From Paracoccaceae bacterium (lineage in GTDB: Bacteria > Pseudomonadota > Alphaproteobacteria > Rhodobacterales > Rhodobacteraceae), in assembly GCA_020832725.1 (NCBI GenBank), contig JAFIEC010000053.1, forward strand, positions 1 through 10,641: DNA of 10,641 nt. The letters run 5' to 3'. Below, piece after piece: positions 1-6,216 of the stretch. Within the stretch, counting starts at the first letter, position 1. Each line of letters opens with the position of its first letter. The notes beneath the pieces were generated by a model. That model did no database searches. It was not told the DNA's origin and worked only from the letters and a program-made list of their open reading frames with translations. Both the position numbers and the translations under genes were made by a program.

Positions 1-1775
1 AGCCGGCCCAGGCCAAAGCCCGCGAAGGCCGCGCTGATGAACCATACCCCGGCCAGGGCGCTGATGATCGTCAGGACCGTGTCGAGATCGAGACCACCCT
101 GCAGCAGGAGCCCCGGGGAAAAGACGAACAGGAAAGGAATGATATAGGCTGTCCAGCCAAAGCGCATGGCGGTGAAACCGGTCCGCATCGGCTCTGATCC
201 CGCCAGCGTCGCCGCGAAGAAGGCCCCCACGGCGATCGGCGGGGTGATCATCGACATCATGCCCAGATAGAGGATGAACATGTGCGCCGCCAGCGGGTCG
301 ATGCCGACCTCGATCAGCGAGGGTGCCACCAGCACGGCCAGCAGCACATAGACCCCCAGCGTCGGCATCCCCATGCCAAGGACGATGCACATGACCGCCG
401 CGATCATGAGGATGGCGATCAGGTTGCCGGCGCCAAGCTGGACAAGAACCATGGTCAGCGCAAAGCCGAGGCCGGTCAGTTGCAGGATGCCCATGATGCA
501 CCCGGCGGCAACGGCGATCATCAGGATCTCGAGTGCGGCCATCCCGGTTGCGGTGATGCTTTGCCAGACCTGACGGAGGGTCATCCTCTGTCCCTTGTAG
601 CCGATGGTCATGGCAAGGGCGATCACCATGAGCGACGCATAGATCGCGGCGTATTCGGGCCGCCAGTTCCAGCGGAACAACCCCACGACCAGAAGCACGA
701 AGGGGAGCAGGTAGATCCAGCCGCTGCGCATGACATCGCGGGTGCGGGGGATCTCCTCTTCGGGGACGCGATCGATACCGCGGCGCGCCGCCTCGAGATC
801 GGCCTGGATGAACAGTGCCGAGAAATAGAGGAGCGACGGGATGATCGCGGCAACGATGATATCCTGGTAGGGCCGTTGCAGAAGATCGGCCATCAGGAAG
901 GCGACCGCCCCCATGATGGGCGGCATCATCTGGCCCCCGGTCGAGGCCGTCGCCTCGATGGCCGCAGCCTGCCGGGGCGTGAACCCCGCCCGCTTCATCA
1001 GGCCGATGGTGATCACCCCGGTGGCGAGGATGTTCGACACCACGACCCCCGAGATGGAGCCGAACATGCCAGAGGCGGTGATCGATATCTTGGCCGACCC
1101 GCCGCGATAACGCCCCATCAGGGCAAGCGAGATGTCGTTGAAGAAATGCGTGGCTCCGGAATTCAGCAGGAGCTGGCCGAAAAAGACATAGGGAATGACC
1201 ACCGTCACCGCCACCAGCATGACGATGCCGAAGACGCCACTTGCATCTATGCCCAGATACAGCACGAGGTTCTGCATCTGAACGGGCCTGGCCTGAAGCG
1301 CGCCGGGCACCAGATGGCCGACCATCGCATAGACGACGAAGATGCCAAGGATGATGGGCAGCGCGATCCCGGCGGATCTGCGCAATCCCTCCACCGAAAG
1401 CACGATCATGATTGCCGCCGCGATCAGCCCGTCGATCGGCATCGTGAAGAACTGCATCACGATCCGGTCATAGAATACCGCGACATAGAGACCCGCGCCC
1501 AGCCCCGCCAGCGCGGCAAGGCCGTCATACCACGGCAGATGGCTCCGCCGTGTGCCCCGGTGAAAGGGGAAATGCAGGTAGACCAGAGCCAGCGCCAGCC
1601 CGAGGGCGAACGCCAGGAAATTCTCGGTCAGGAACATGAAACCCGCGCGGCGGTACAGGTCCGCCGCCCAGGCCAGCGATGCAAGCGTCAGGATCGCCGA
1701 TAACGCGGGGCGCAGGGCACGCACGACCGGGGATACCGGCGGCATGTCCTGCGTCATCTCCTGTGTCGTGCTCAT
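1..1775 (-). CDS. TRAP transporter fused permease (4TM + 12TM, TAXI-associated), 3' end outside the window
   Basis: Inner-membrane permease of a tripartite ATP-independent periplasmic transporter, expected to move a solute handed over by the TAXI binding protein encoded just upstream, driven by an ion gradient. The visible 591 codons are almost entirely hydrophobic segments. Hallmarks of the DctM-like half are clear: STGGQMMPPIMGAVAF near residues 275-292, GMGMPTLGVYVL near 467 and AHMFILYLG followed by MITPPIAVGAFFAA near 497-517. The hydrophobic N-terminal third, before these motifs, corresponds to the fused small DctQ-like subunit, as usual for TAXI-linked systems. Fused permeases are generally over 600 residues, so only a short C-terminal part should be missing. 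The start is uncertain: ATG at 1775 has no clear ribosome binding site, whereas ATG at 1745 (codon 11) has AGGAG 12 bases upstream. It lies 34 bp behind the binding-protein gene and is probably the last of four cotranscribed genes. Family call is firm; the substrate is unknown. Confidence 0.93.
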   Translation of the reverse strand, partial: MSTTQEMTQDMPPVSPVVRALRPALSAILTLASLAWAADLYRRAGFMFLTENFLAFALGLALALVYLHFPFHRGTRRSHLPWYDGLAALAGLGAGLYVAVFYDRIVMQFFTMPIDGLIAAAIMIVLSVEGLRRSAGIALPIILGIFVVYAMVGHLVPGALQARPVQMQNLVLYLGIDASGVFGIVMLVAVTVVIPYVFFGQLLLNSGATHFFNDISLALMGRYRGGSAKISITASGMFGSISGVVVSNILATGVITIGLMKRAGFTPRQAAAIEATASTGGQMMPPIMGAVAFLMADLLQRPYQDIIVAAIIPSLLYFSALFIQADLEAARRGIDRVPEEEIPRTRDVMRSGWIYLLPFVLLVVGLFRWNWRPEYAAIYASLMVIALAMTIGYKGQRMTLRQVWQSITATGMAALEILMIAVAAGCIMGILQLTGLGFALTMVLVQLGAGNLIAILMIAAVMCIVLGMGMPTLGVYVLLAVLVAPSLIEVGIDPLAAHMFILYLGMMSMITPPIAVGAFFAATLAGSEPMRTGFTAMRFGWTAYIIPFLFVFSPGLLLQGGLDLDTVLTIISALAGVWFISAAFAGFGLGR

Positions 1776-1809
1776 GGCGCAGACCGCGCGCAGAGACTAC
1801 GGCAGCCGT

Positions 1810-2772
1810 TCAGTCCTGCCAAAGCCCAGCCTCGCGGAAATAGCGGATCGCTCCGGGGTGATGCTCGATGCCGGGGTGCTGCATCGCCATGTCGTCAAAG
1901 TTCATCGGCCCGAAGGAGGGATGTCCCGAGACAAGCCCGGGCTTGTTCTCGTGCAGCGCCTTGACGGTGTTGTAGACCACGTCTTCGGGCGTGCCTTCGT
2001 TCACCAGGAGGACCATGAAATAGCGCATCATGTTGGTCGGGCCCTCGACGCCGACGAGATGGCCCGCAGGTTCGATCCGGGTGATGTGATATTCGGGGCG
2101 CACGGACTGCATTCGTGCCAGCGCCTCGGGGCTGTCGTCGAGGCTCAGGAAGCGCACGCCGCCCACGGCCGAGTCCACCTCGGCCACCTTTGGCGCGCCA
2201 ACCGAGAACATCGAGCCCACGGTCCGGCCCTGGGCGACGTCATCGGCGGCCCGCAGGAGGTTGGACACGGGAACGCCGTCGACATCGTCGAGCGAGAGCC
2301 CGGCAGTCGCCAGCAGCGCATTCGACAGATACAGCCCGTGCGGGAAGCCCTGCCAGCCGGTGGGGAACCGGCGCCCGCGCAGCTCATCGACGGTCTCGAT
2401 GCCGGAATCCTTGCGCACGAACACGCCCACGACCAGCGGCAGAATGGTCGCGGCCATCTGCAGCCGCTCCATGGGAGCGCCCTCATAGGCCTCCTGGCCG
2501 CGCACTGCCGGTCCTGCCTCGGCATTCGAGATGAAGGCGAATTCAGCCTGATTGCTGTTGGCCGCACCCATGATCGCGCTCGAGGCGTTGAACGTCAGCA
2601 GGCGCACCTGCACCCCTGCGTTTTCCTGGATCACCCGCGCCATGGCCTGAGCCTGGGCGTTGTTGATCGCACCGGTCGGCAGCACCGAAATCGCGATCGG
2701 GGCCTGGGCCAATGCACCGTGCGCCGACATCAGGCCGGCCGCGACTGCAGCCAGCAAAGTCCTCTTCAGCAT
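1810..2772 (-). CDS. TAXI family TRAP transporter solute-binding protein
   Basis: Periplasmic substrate receptor of 320 residues that should deliver ligand to the fused TRAP permease encoded 34 bp downstream. An N-terminal signal peptide is visible: MLKR, a hydrophobic stretch, then a likely cleavage after AHGALA at about residue 22. The mature part follows the TAXI pattern: ISVLPTGAINNAQAQAMARV replaces the usual glycine-rich start, then NASSAIMGAANSNQAEFAFI, a VGVFVRKDSGI segment and DELRGRRFPTGWQGFPHG. The length is normal for the family. ATG at 2772 is preceded by GGAGGAG at good spacing, so the start is secure. The gene follows the monooxygenase gene by 30 bp and is probably cotranscribed with it. 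TAXI proteins have been linked to organic-acid-type ligands, but the ligand cannot be predicted here. High confidence in family, low in substrate. Confidence 0.94.
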   Translation of the reverse strand: MLKRTLLAAVAAGLMSAHGALAQAPIAISVLPTGAINNAQAQAMARVIQENAGVQVRLLTFNASSAIMGAANSNQAEFAFISNAEAGPAVRGQEAYEGAPMERLQMAATILPLVVGVFVRKDSGIETVDELRGRRFPTGWQGFPHGLYLSNALLATAGLSLDDVDGVPVSNLLRAADDVAQGRTVGSMFSVGAPKVAEVDSAVGGVRFLSLDDSPEALARMQSVRPEYHITRIEPAGHLVGVEGPTNMMRYFMVLLVNEGTPEDVVYNTVKALHENKPGLVSGHPSFGPMNFDDMAMQHPGIEHHPGAIRYFREAGLWQD

Positions 2773-2802
2773 GTCTTTCTCCTCCCTGAGATGAGCCGCT
2801 GA

Positions 2803-3972
2803 TCAGGCGTTGACCGCCTCTTTGTTGTCGACAGGCCGCGGCAGCCTGTCGCGGAAATGGGGGATGACCTCGGTGGCGACCGCAGTGATGTTGTCGCGGG
2901 CCATTTCGGTCGGCATCGTCCCGAACTGGGTCTTTGTGATCGAGGTGTTGAACCCTGCGAGATCCTGGTATTCCTCGAGCTTTTCCCGAACGGTTTCGGG
3001 GCTTCCGATGATGACGACCCCCGACTTCACCAGATCGTCGAGCGTCTGGGCCTTGCCGATCACCTTTGCCGCGCGAATTCGCTTGAGGGATTCGACGTTG
3101 GTATAGCCGGGTGGCAGCAGCATCTCGACCGGCATCTTGAAGAAGCCGTTGATCATGGCCTCCATGTGGGGCCGCGCCTCGCGCATCGCCCGCTCGTCAC
3201 TCTCGGCGACATAGATGGTGTTGGACCAGGCCAGCTGATCGGGCGCTGCCTCATAGCCAGCCTTGCGGGCTTCCTCGCGGTACATGTCGAAGAATTTCGC
3301 CACGGTCGCGATCGGGCTGAGCGTCTGGCAATAGGTGTAGCGGTTCTGCGCGGCCCAGCGGATCGTCTGGGACGACCCCTGCGAAGGCGTCCAGATGGGC
3401 GGATGCGGCTTCTGATAGGGGGTGGGCCAGGGGTTCACGTAATTGAACTGGTAGTGCTTGCCCGAGTAGACGAACGGCCCCGGCCGGGTCCATGCCTGCA
3501 TGATCAGCTCATGGGCCTCGTTGAAGCGCTCGAGCGACTCGGTGGGGTTGATCCCCATGGCGTGATATTCCGCACCGATACCGCGCACGAAACCGGCGAT
3601 CATCCGGCCGCGGGTCAGATTGTCGATGATGGCGAATTCCTCGGCGATGGTTAGCGGGTTGTTCACCAGAGGCAGGGCGCGGCCCAGCACAGCGACCTTG
3701 CCCCGCTTGACCGACCGCGCCAGCGCGCCCGCCAGAACGCCGGGGGTCGGCATCAGGCCATAGGGGGTCTGATGGTGCTCGTTGACCACCACCCCGTCGA
3801 AACCCATCTCGTCGGCATATTCCAGCTCGTCGAGGTAGCGGTTGTACAGGTCGGCACCCTTCACCGGGTCGTAGTGACGATTCGAGAAGGTCACCCAGGC
3901 GGTGCCGTGATCCCGGATCGCCTCGAGATCGACATCCGCATAGGGCATCAGGTGCATGTTGAAGAATTGCAT
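2803..3972 (-). CDS. LLM-class flavin-dependent oxidoreductase (bacterial luciferase-like monooxygenase)
   Basis: A 389-residue TIM-barrel enzyme of the luciferase-like group. Members use reduced FMN supplied by a separate reductase, plus O2, to hydroxylate or oxidatively cleave small organic molecules. Typical features are VVVNEHHQTPYG at residues 61-72, ALPLVNNPLTIAEE at 99-112, the signature DNLTRGRMIAGFVRG at 117-131, and ERFNEAHELIMQAW at 148-161. The C-terminal SGVVIIGSPETVREKLEEY motif is also usual in this class. Length is normal. ATG at 3972 has GGAGG 8 bases upstream, lying inside the end of the hydrolase gene, and the two genes are separated by only 3 bp, so they are surely cotranscribed and probably translationally coupled. 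No flavin reductase gene is in the window, so the partner must be elsewhere or outside the edge. The substrate is unknown. A Baeyer-Villiger-type reaction followed by hydrolysis would fit the neighbour but is inference. Confidence 0.93.
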   Translation of the reverse strand: MQFFNMHLMPYADVDLEAIRDHGTAWVTFSNRHYDPVKGADLYNRYLDELEYADEMGFDGVVVNEHHQTPYGLMPTPGVLAGALARSVKRGKVAVLGRALPLVNNPLTIAEEFAIIDNLTRGRMIAGFVRGIGAEYHAMGINPTESLERFNEAHELIMQAWTRPGPFVYSGKHYQFNYVNPWPTPYQKPHPPIWTPSQGSSQTIRWAAQNRYTYCQTLSPIATVAKFFDMYREEARKAGYEAAPDQLAWSNTIYVAESDERAMREARPHMEAMINGFFKMPVEMLLPPGYTNVESLKRIRAAKVIGKAQTLDDLVKSGVVIIGSPETVREKLEEYQDLAGFNTSITKTQFGTMPTEMARDNITAVATEVIPHFRDRLPRPVDNKEAVNA

Positions 3973-3975
3973 GGC

Positions 3976-4761
3976 TCAGACCTCCGTTGCGTCGATGAAC
4001 GCGGAGAGTTCGCGGCAGAACTCCTCGGGCTTCTCGACCGTGGGGATGTGGCCGCATTCCCCGATCACGGCGAGACGCGATCCCGGGATGCGGCGGGCGT
4101 ATTCCTCGCCGTGGGACAGCGGGAACATCCGGTCGTGATCGCCCCAGACCAGAAGGGTCGGAACGTCGATCCGGTGCAGCCACTTGTAGAGATGCGGATC
4201 ATGGCCGCGCGGGCTCCAGCTCAGCCGCGCGACGGTAAAGCGGTTGGCAAGCGAGATATCCTCGTCCTCCACCTCGGCAAGGCGCGCAATGGTACGCTCG
4301 GCCATAGCCTGATCGTGGAAAAACCCGCGAATCCGCTCTTCGTCGGTGCACAGGAACGGATCCATCTGCTCCACGCCGGGGACCCGGAGCCCGGCCGCCC
4401 CCACAAGGGTCAGCGACTTCAGCCGGGACGTGTTGCGCACCGCGATTTCGGCCGCCAGCCAGCCGCCAAGCGACTGGCCGACAAGGTGAATATCCTCGAG
4501 TCCCTGATCGCGGAAGAAATCGAGGTAAAAATATGCCAGGTCGTGGATGTTGTCTAACCAGTCCGGCGGGGTCGATCCGCCAAAGCCGGGATGCTCCGGC
4601 ACGATGACGGTATAGCGCTCGGCCAGACGCGCCATGAACGGAAGCCAGCTGGAAGCGCCGGTCGATCCATGCAGCAGTACCAGCGTCGGACCCTCGCCCG
4701 CACGCATCACACGGATGTCGGTGTCACCGGCACGCGCAAGTGTTGTGTCGTGTTTCGTCAT
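3976..4761 (-). CDS. alpha/beta-fold hydrolase
   Basis: A 261-residue soluble hydrolase with the full catalytic apparatus. The oxyanion-hole motif LLHGSTGASSW is at residues 29-39, PEHPGFGGS at 55-63, the nucleophile elbow VGQSLGG at 94-100 with Ser97, the acid in WGDHD (Asp210 most likely) and the base His238 in GECGHIPTVEKPE. The layout resembles C-C bond (meta-cleavage product) hydrolases and esterases, which these motifs alone do not separate. An in-frame ATG at 4806 would add 15 residues, but it has no ribosome binding site and lies within a palindrome next to the promoter. ATG at 4761 follows a GGGGGAGG stretch, though that stretch is rather close to it. It is the first gene of the presumed hydrolase-monooxygenase-transporter operon. 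Likely role (inferred): hydrolysing the product, or activating the substrate, of the adjacent monooxygenase. Confidence 0.92.
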   Translation of the reverse strand: MTKHDTTLARAGDTDIRVMRAGEGPTLVLLHGSTGASSWLPFMARLAERYTVIVPEHPGFGGSTPPDWLDNIHDLAYFYLDFFRDQGLEDIHLVGQSLGGWLAAEIAVRNTSRLKSLTLVGAAGLRVPGVEQMDPFLCTDEERIRGFFHDQAMAERTIARLAEVEDEDISLANRFTVARLSWSPRGHDPHLYKWLHRIDVPTLLVWGDHDRMFPLSHGEEYARRIPGSRLAVIGECGHIPTVEKPEEFCRELSAFIDATEV

Positions 4762-4773
4762 GCCTCCCCCAAC

Positions 4774-4788
4774 GCCGGTTATTCCGGC
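4774..4788 (-). repeat. Short inverted repeat in the hydrolase leader
   Basis: GCCGG and CCGGC flank a 5-base TTATT spacer, forming a small GC hairpin in the predicted 5' untranslated RNA, 12 bases before the hydrolase start codon and next to its G-rich ribosome binding site. It could weakly modulate translation. There is no U tract, so it is not a terminator. Confidence 0.35.
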
Positions 4789-4796
4789 ATTTGTTA

Positions 4797-4809
4797 TGTA
4801 TATCATACA
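4797..4809. promoter_or_regulatory. Operator-like palindrome TGTAT-ATC-ATACA
   Basis: Perfect 5-base arms around a 3-base centre, in the AT-rich island upstream of the hydrolase gene. It sits just downstream of the predicted transcription start (about 4815), where a bound repressor would block transcription. The shape suits a dimeric winged-helix regulator such as the MarR-type protein encoded next door; binding is inferred. Confidence 0.4.
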
Positions 4810-4821
4810 GCATACACGAAT

Positions 4822-4851
4822 ATTGTAAGCATACGTGCTTTATCATTGCAA
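4822..4851 (-). promoter_or_regulatory. Predicted sigma-70-type promoter of the hydrolase-monooxygenase-TRAP operon
   Basis: On the minus strand, a -35 element TTGCAA (4851-4846) is followed after 18 bp by a -10 element TACAAT (4827-4822), the best match in the gap between the regulator and hydrolase genes. The predicted start near 4815 would give a leader of about 54 bases. A palindrome lies within the spacer, which suggests repressor control. This is motif reading only, with no start-site data. Confidence 0.5.
4827..4840. promoter_or_regulatory. Operator-like palindrome AAGCA-TACG-TGCTT in the promoter spacer
   Basis: Perfect 5-base arms with a 4-base centre, lying between the predicted -35 and -10 elements. 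The heptamer AGCATAC inside it (4828-4834) recurs at 4809-4815 in the same orientation, 19 bp away, close to two helical turns. This suggests two regulator dimers on one face of the DNA. The regulator is not proven. Confidence 0.42.
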
Positions 4852-4868
4852 GGGCTTTGCATTTTCAT

Positions 4869-4880
4869 TCAATATATTGA
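4869..4880. promoter_or_regulatory. Perfect 12-bp palindrome TCAATATATTGA
   Basis: A fully self-complementary 12-mer in the AT-rich island, 17 bp upstream of the predicted -35 element of the hydrolase operon. AT-rich palindromes of this size are typical of MarR-family binding sites, and the gene ending at 4921 encodes a MarR-type protein. It differs in sequence from the other two palindromes here, so it may serve another protein, or be simple AT-rich DNA. Confidence 0.4.
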
Positions 4881-4902
4881 TATTAAATGATTTTATGGGA
4901 TG

Positions 4903-4921
4903 AAGGCAGCGCCGGCGCCTT
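4903..4921 (-). terminator. Weak hairpin at the regulator stop codon
   Basis: AAGGC and GCCTT arms flank a 9-base GC-rich loop at the end of the regulator gene. The transcript then continues into CATCCCATAAAATC with no U run, so termination would be weak at best. Its position suggests it separates the regulator transcript from the hydrolase promoter. Confidence 0.25.
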
Positions 4922-5928
4922 CAGAGCGACAGATCGATCAGCACGCCCCGGGTTTCGGGCGCCGTCATCGCGCCCAGGCAGGCGATCGCCTCGGCAGCGG
5001 CGTCAAGGTCACTGTCCATCCCCGCGCGCAGCCCTGCCTCGCCGGAGCCCTCCACCAGCGGCGTCACAACCGCGCTGCAGGAACAGCCCGACGCCGCGAA
5101 GAAGCGTTGCACCCCTGCGGTCCAGACCACGCGCAGCGCCTGTGCACATTCTGCAGGCTCCGCGTCGGCACCATCCCGAATGAACAGGGCGAGAACCGCC
5201 ACGCTGCCCGGTGCGGCGCACAGGCTCGCCACGCGCGCGCTGTCGTCGGCCAGTTGCATCGCGAGATGGGGCGCGGCGACGTCCTTGGAGATCACCCTGC
5301 ACATCACCAGCCGTTCCTGCTCCTGCGGGCTCTCATCCGGCTGCAGCAGCCGCACCGAGCGCCCTGCGCCGTGAAGGCGCACCGCCACCGCCTCCAGCAG
5401 GGCGGTTGTCTCTCCGCAAAGCGCGAAAAGCAGCCGTGGCGGCTCCACCTCACCGCTTTCCGGCGGCGTGGCCGTGCGGCGCTGGCGCAGGCTGCGCCCC
5501 CGGGCCAGCGTCCGCAGCGCGGCCAGAAAGGTCAGGCGCTCGTCCCCCTCAAGCGGATCCAGCAGCCGACCCTGATACTCGGTCACCACCTCGCCCATGC
5601 CGTCGACAATCTCGATGCCCTTCTCGGTGAGCGCGATGCACTTGGCCCTCCGGTCGCTTTCCGAAGGCGCGATGTGCACCAACCCCGCCTCCGCCAGCCG
5701 CGAGATCACGCCTCCCGTGGTCGACTTGTCGAGAGAGACCAGGCGGGCAAGCGTGGAGAGATCGATTCCGGGCCGCCGCTGGAGGGCAACCATGACGACA
5801 TGCTGCACCGGGGTGACGCCATAGACGCGGGTGAGCTCGGAGAACAGGGCGACAGACCGCTGATGGACCAGCCTGATCAGGTGGCCGGGCTTGCGAAGCA
5901 ACTCGTCGATCTCGGGCATGGTGTTCAT
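4921..5928 (-). CDS. MarR-family transcriptional regulator with a long C-terminal Rossmann/SDR-like extension
   Basis: A 335-residue protein. The first ~145 residues are a normal MarR winged helix: GVTPVQHVVMVALQRRPG (37-54), the helix-turn-helix DLSTLARLVSLDKSTTGG to residue 73, and the wing with SDRRAKCIALTEKG (91-104). MarR proteins are usually 140-180 residues, so about 165-185 residues are extra. The extension (about 150/165-335) reads like a degenerate short-chain dehydrogenase fold: a beta-strand with CGETTALLEAVAVRLHGAGR (171-190) where a nucleotide-binding loop would be, a DVAAP motif (216-220), a hydrophobic strand VAVLALFI, and an ending TAPETRGVLIDLSL resembling the SDR C-terminus. 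No SDR Tyr-Lys pair is evident. It contains seven cysteines, including CSC at 282-284. The start at 5928 has GGAG 7 bases upstream; an upstream ATG at 6027 is less likely. It probably represses the operon beginning at 4761 and senses its substrate or cofactor state. MarR call firm, extension tentative. Confidence 0.88.
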   Translation of the reverse strand: MNTMPEIDELLRKPGHLIRLVHQRSVALFSELTRVYGVTPVQHVVMVALQRRPGIDLSTLARLVSLDKSTTGGVISRLAEAGLVHIAPSESDRRAKCIALTEKGIEIVDGMGEVVTEYQGRLLDPLEGDERLTFLAALRTLARGRSLRQRRTATPPESGEVEPPRLLFALCGETTALLEAVAVRLHGAGRSVRLLQPDESPQEQERLVMCRVISKDVAAPHLAMQLADDSARVASLCAAPGSVAVLALFIRDGADAEPAECAQALRVVWTAGVQRFFAASGCSCSAVVTPLVEGSGEAGLRAGMDSDLDAAAEAIACLGAMTAPETRGVLIDLSL

Positions 5929-6093
5929 CGCAGGGCTCCGTCTCGGCAATATGATGCCGACAGAGCTAGGACGACCAGCACGAATTTCACATCGCCCAAA
6001 CGATACATCCCGGCTCGAGCGGATCATGCCTTGCAGATCGGGCCGGCACCATACCGTTTGCCACGGTTGGATTCGGGACAGTCGGAAGGGAAA
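5929..6093 (-). other. Leader and upstream region of the regulator gene
   Basis: This 165-bp gap between tRNA-Arg and the regulator holds the regulator's ribosome binding site (GGAG at 5936-5939), an inverted repeat (5943-5960) and a weak 5-base-arm hairpin (ACCGT/ACGGT, 6053-6067) that may mark the end of the tRNA transcript. I see no convincing -35/-10 pair. CATATT inside the inverted repeat is the best -10 candidate. Confidence 0.4.
5943..5960. promoter_or_regulatory. Inverted repeat TCGGCA-N6-TGCCGA ahead of the regulator gene
   Basis: Perfect 6-base arms around a 6-base centre, 15 bases upstream of the regulator start codon. An 18-bp palindrome at this position is a common arrangement for MarR autoregulation. 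Its sequence is unlike the palindromes upstream of the hydrolase gene, which argues against one shared consensus. Confidence 0.45.
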
Positions 6094-6170
6094 TGGCGCG
6101 CCCGAAAGGATTCGAACCTCTGACCCCCAGATTCGTAGTCTGGTGCTCTATCCAGCTGAGCTACGGGCGC
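6094..6170 (-). tRNA. tRNA-Arg (anticodon ACG)
   Basis: A 77-nt cloverleaf with encoded CCA. The acceptor stem is GCGCCCG pairing with CGGGCGC, then discriminator G and CCA. The D stem is GCTC/GAGC; the anticodon stem CCAGA/TCTGG encloses loop CTACGAA, giving anticodon ACG, whose wobble A is normally converted to inosine to read CGU, CGC and CGA. The variable loop is 5 nt, and the T arm AGAGG/CCTTT, with one G-U pair, holds TTCGAAT. All stems are intact, so it should be functional. It follows the histidine kinase gene by 46 bp and has its own promoter-like sequence. tRNA 3' ends are frequent integration sites, but no duplicate of this one is visible in the window. Confidence 0.98.
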
Positions 6171-6179
6171 ATGGGCGGC

Positions 6180-6208
6180 GGTTTAGCCCCGGTTCCGGGG
6201 CATTGCAA
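6180..6208 (-). promoter_or_regulatory. Predicted tRNA-Arg promoter containing a perfect inverted repeat
   Basis: On the minus strand, TTGCAA (6208-6203) and TAAACC (6185-6180) are 17 bp apart, and the -10 ends 9 bases before the tRNA 5' end, a normal distance for stable RNA genes. The spacer is almost entirely the inverted repeat GCCCCGG-TT-CCGGGGC (6186-6201). In RNA this could instead be a hairpin ending the histidine kinase transcript, although TAAACC rather than a U run follows. Confidence 0.45.
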
Positions 6209-6216
6209 GGCCGAAT

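Noticed and set aside
282..1703. Long open frame on the plus strand (473 codons)
   Set aside because: It is antisense to the TRAP permease; its product is full of His, Asp, Arg and Gln with no domain pattern, typical of a mirror frame in GC-rich DNA, while the minus strand gives a clear transporter.
2857..3654. Plus-strand frame opposite the monooxygenase gene (265 codons)
   Set aside because: No family features or ribosome binding site; the minus strand carries unmistakable LLM motifs.
4762..4806. Upstream ATG adding 15 residues to the hydrolase
   Set aside because: No ribosome binding site, the extra residues are not hydrolase-like, and the codon lies in a palindrome near the predicted transcript start.
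5929..6027. Upstream ATG adding 33 residues to the MarR regulator
   Set aside because: The extra Arg/Ser-rich residues are not typical of MarR N-termini, the ribosome binding site is weak, and the start at 5928 has a good GGAG.
4900..6123. Plus-strand frame opposite the MarR gene and running into the tRNA (407 codons)
   Set aside because: It crosses a tRNA gene in antisense and has low-complexity Arg/His-rich composition, so it is a shadow of the regulator.
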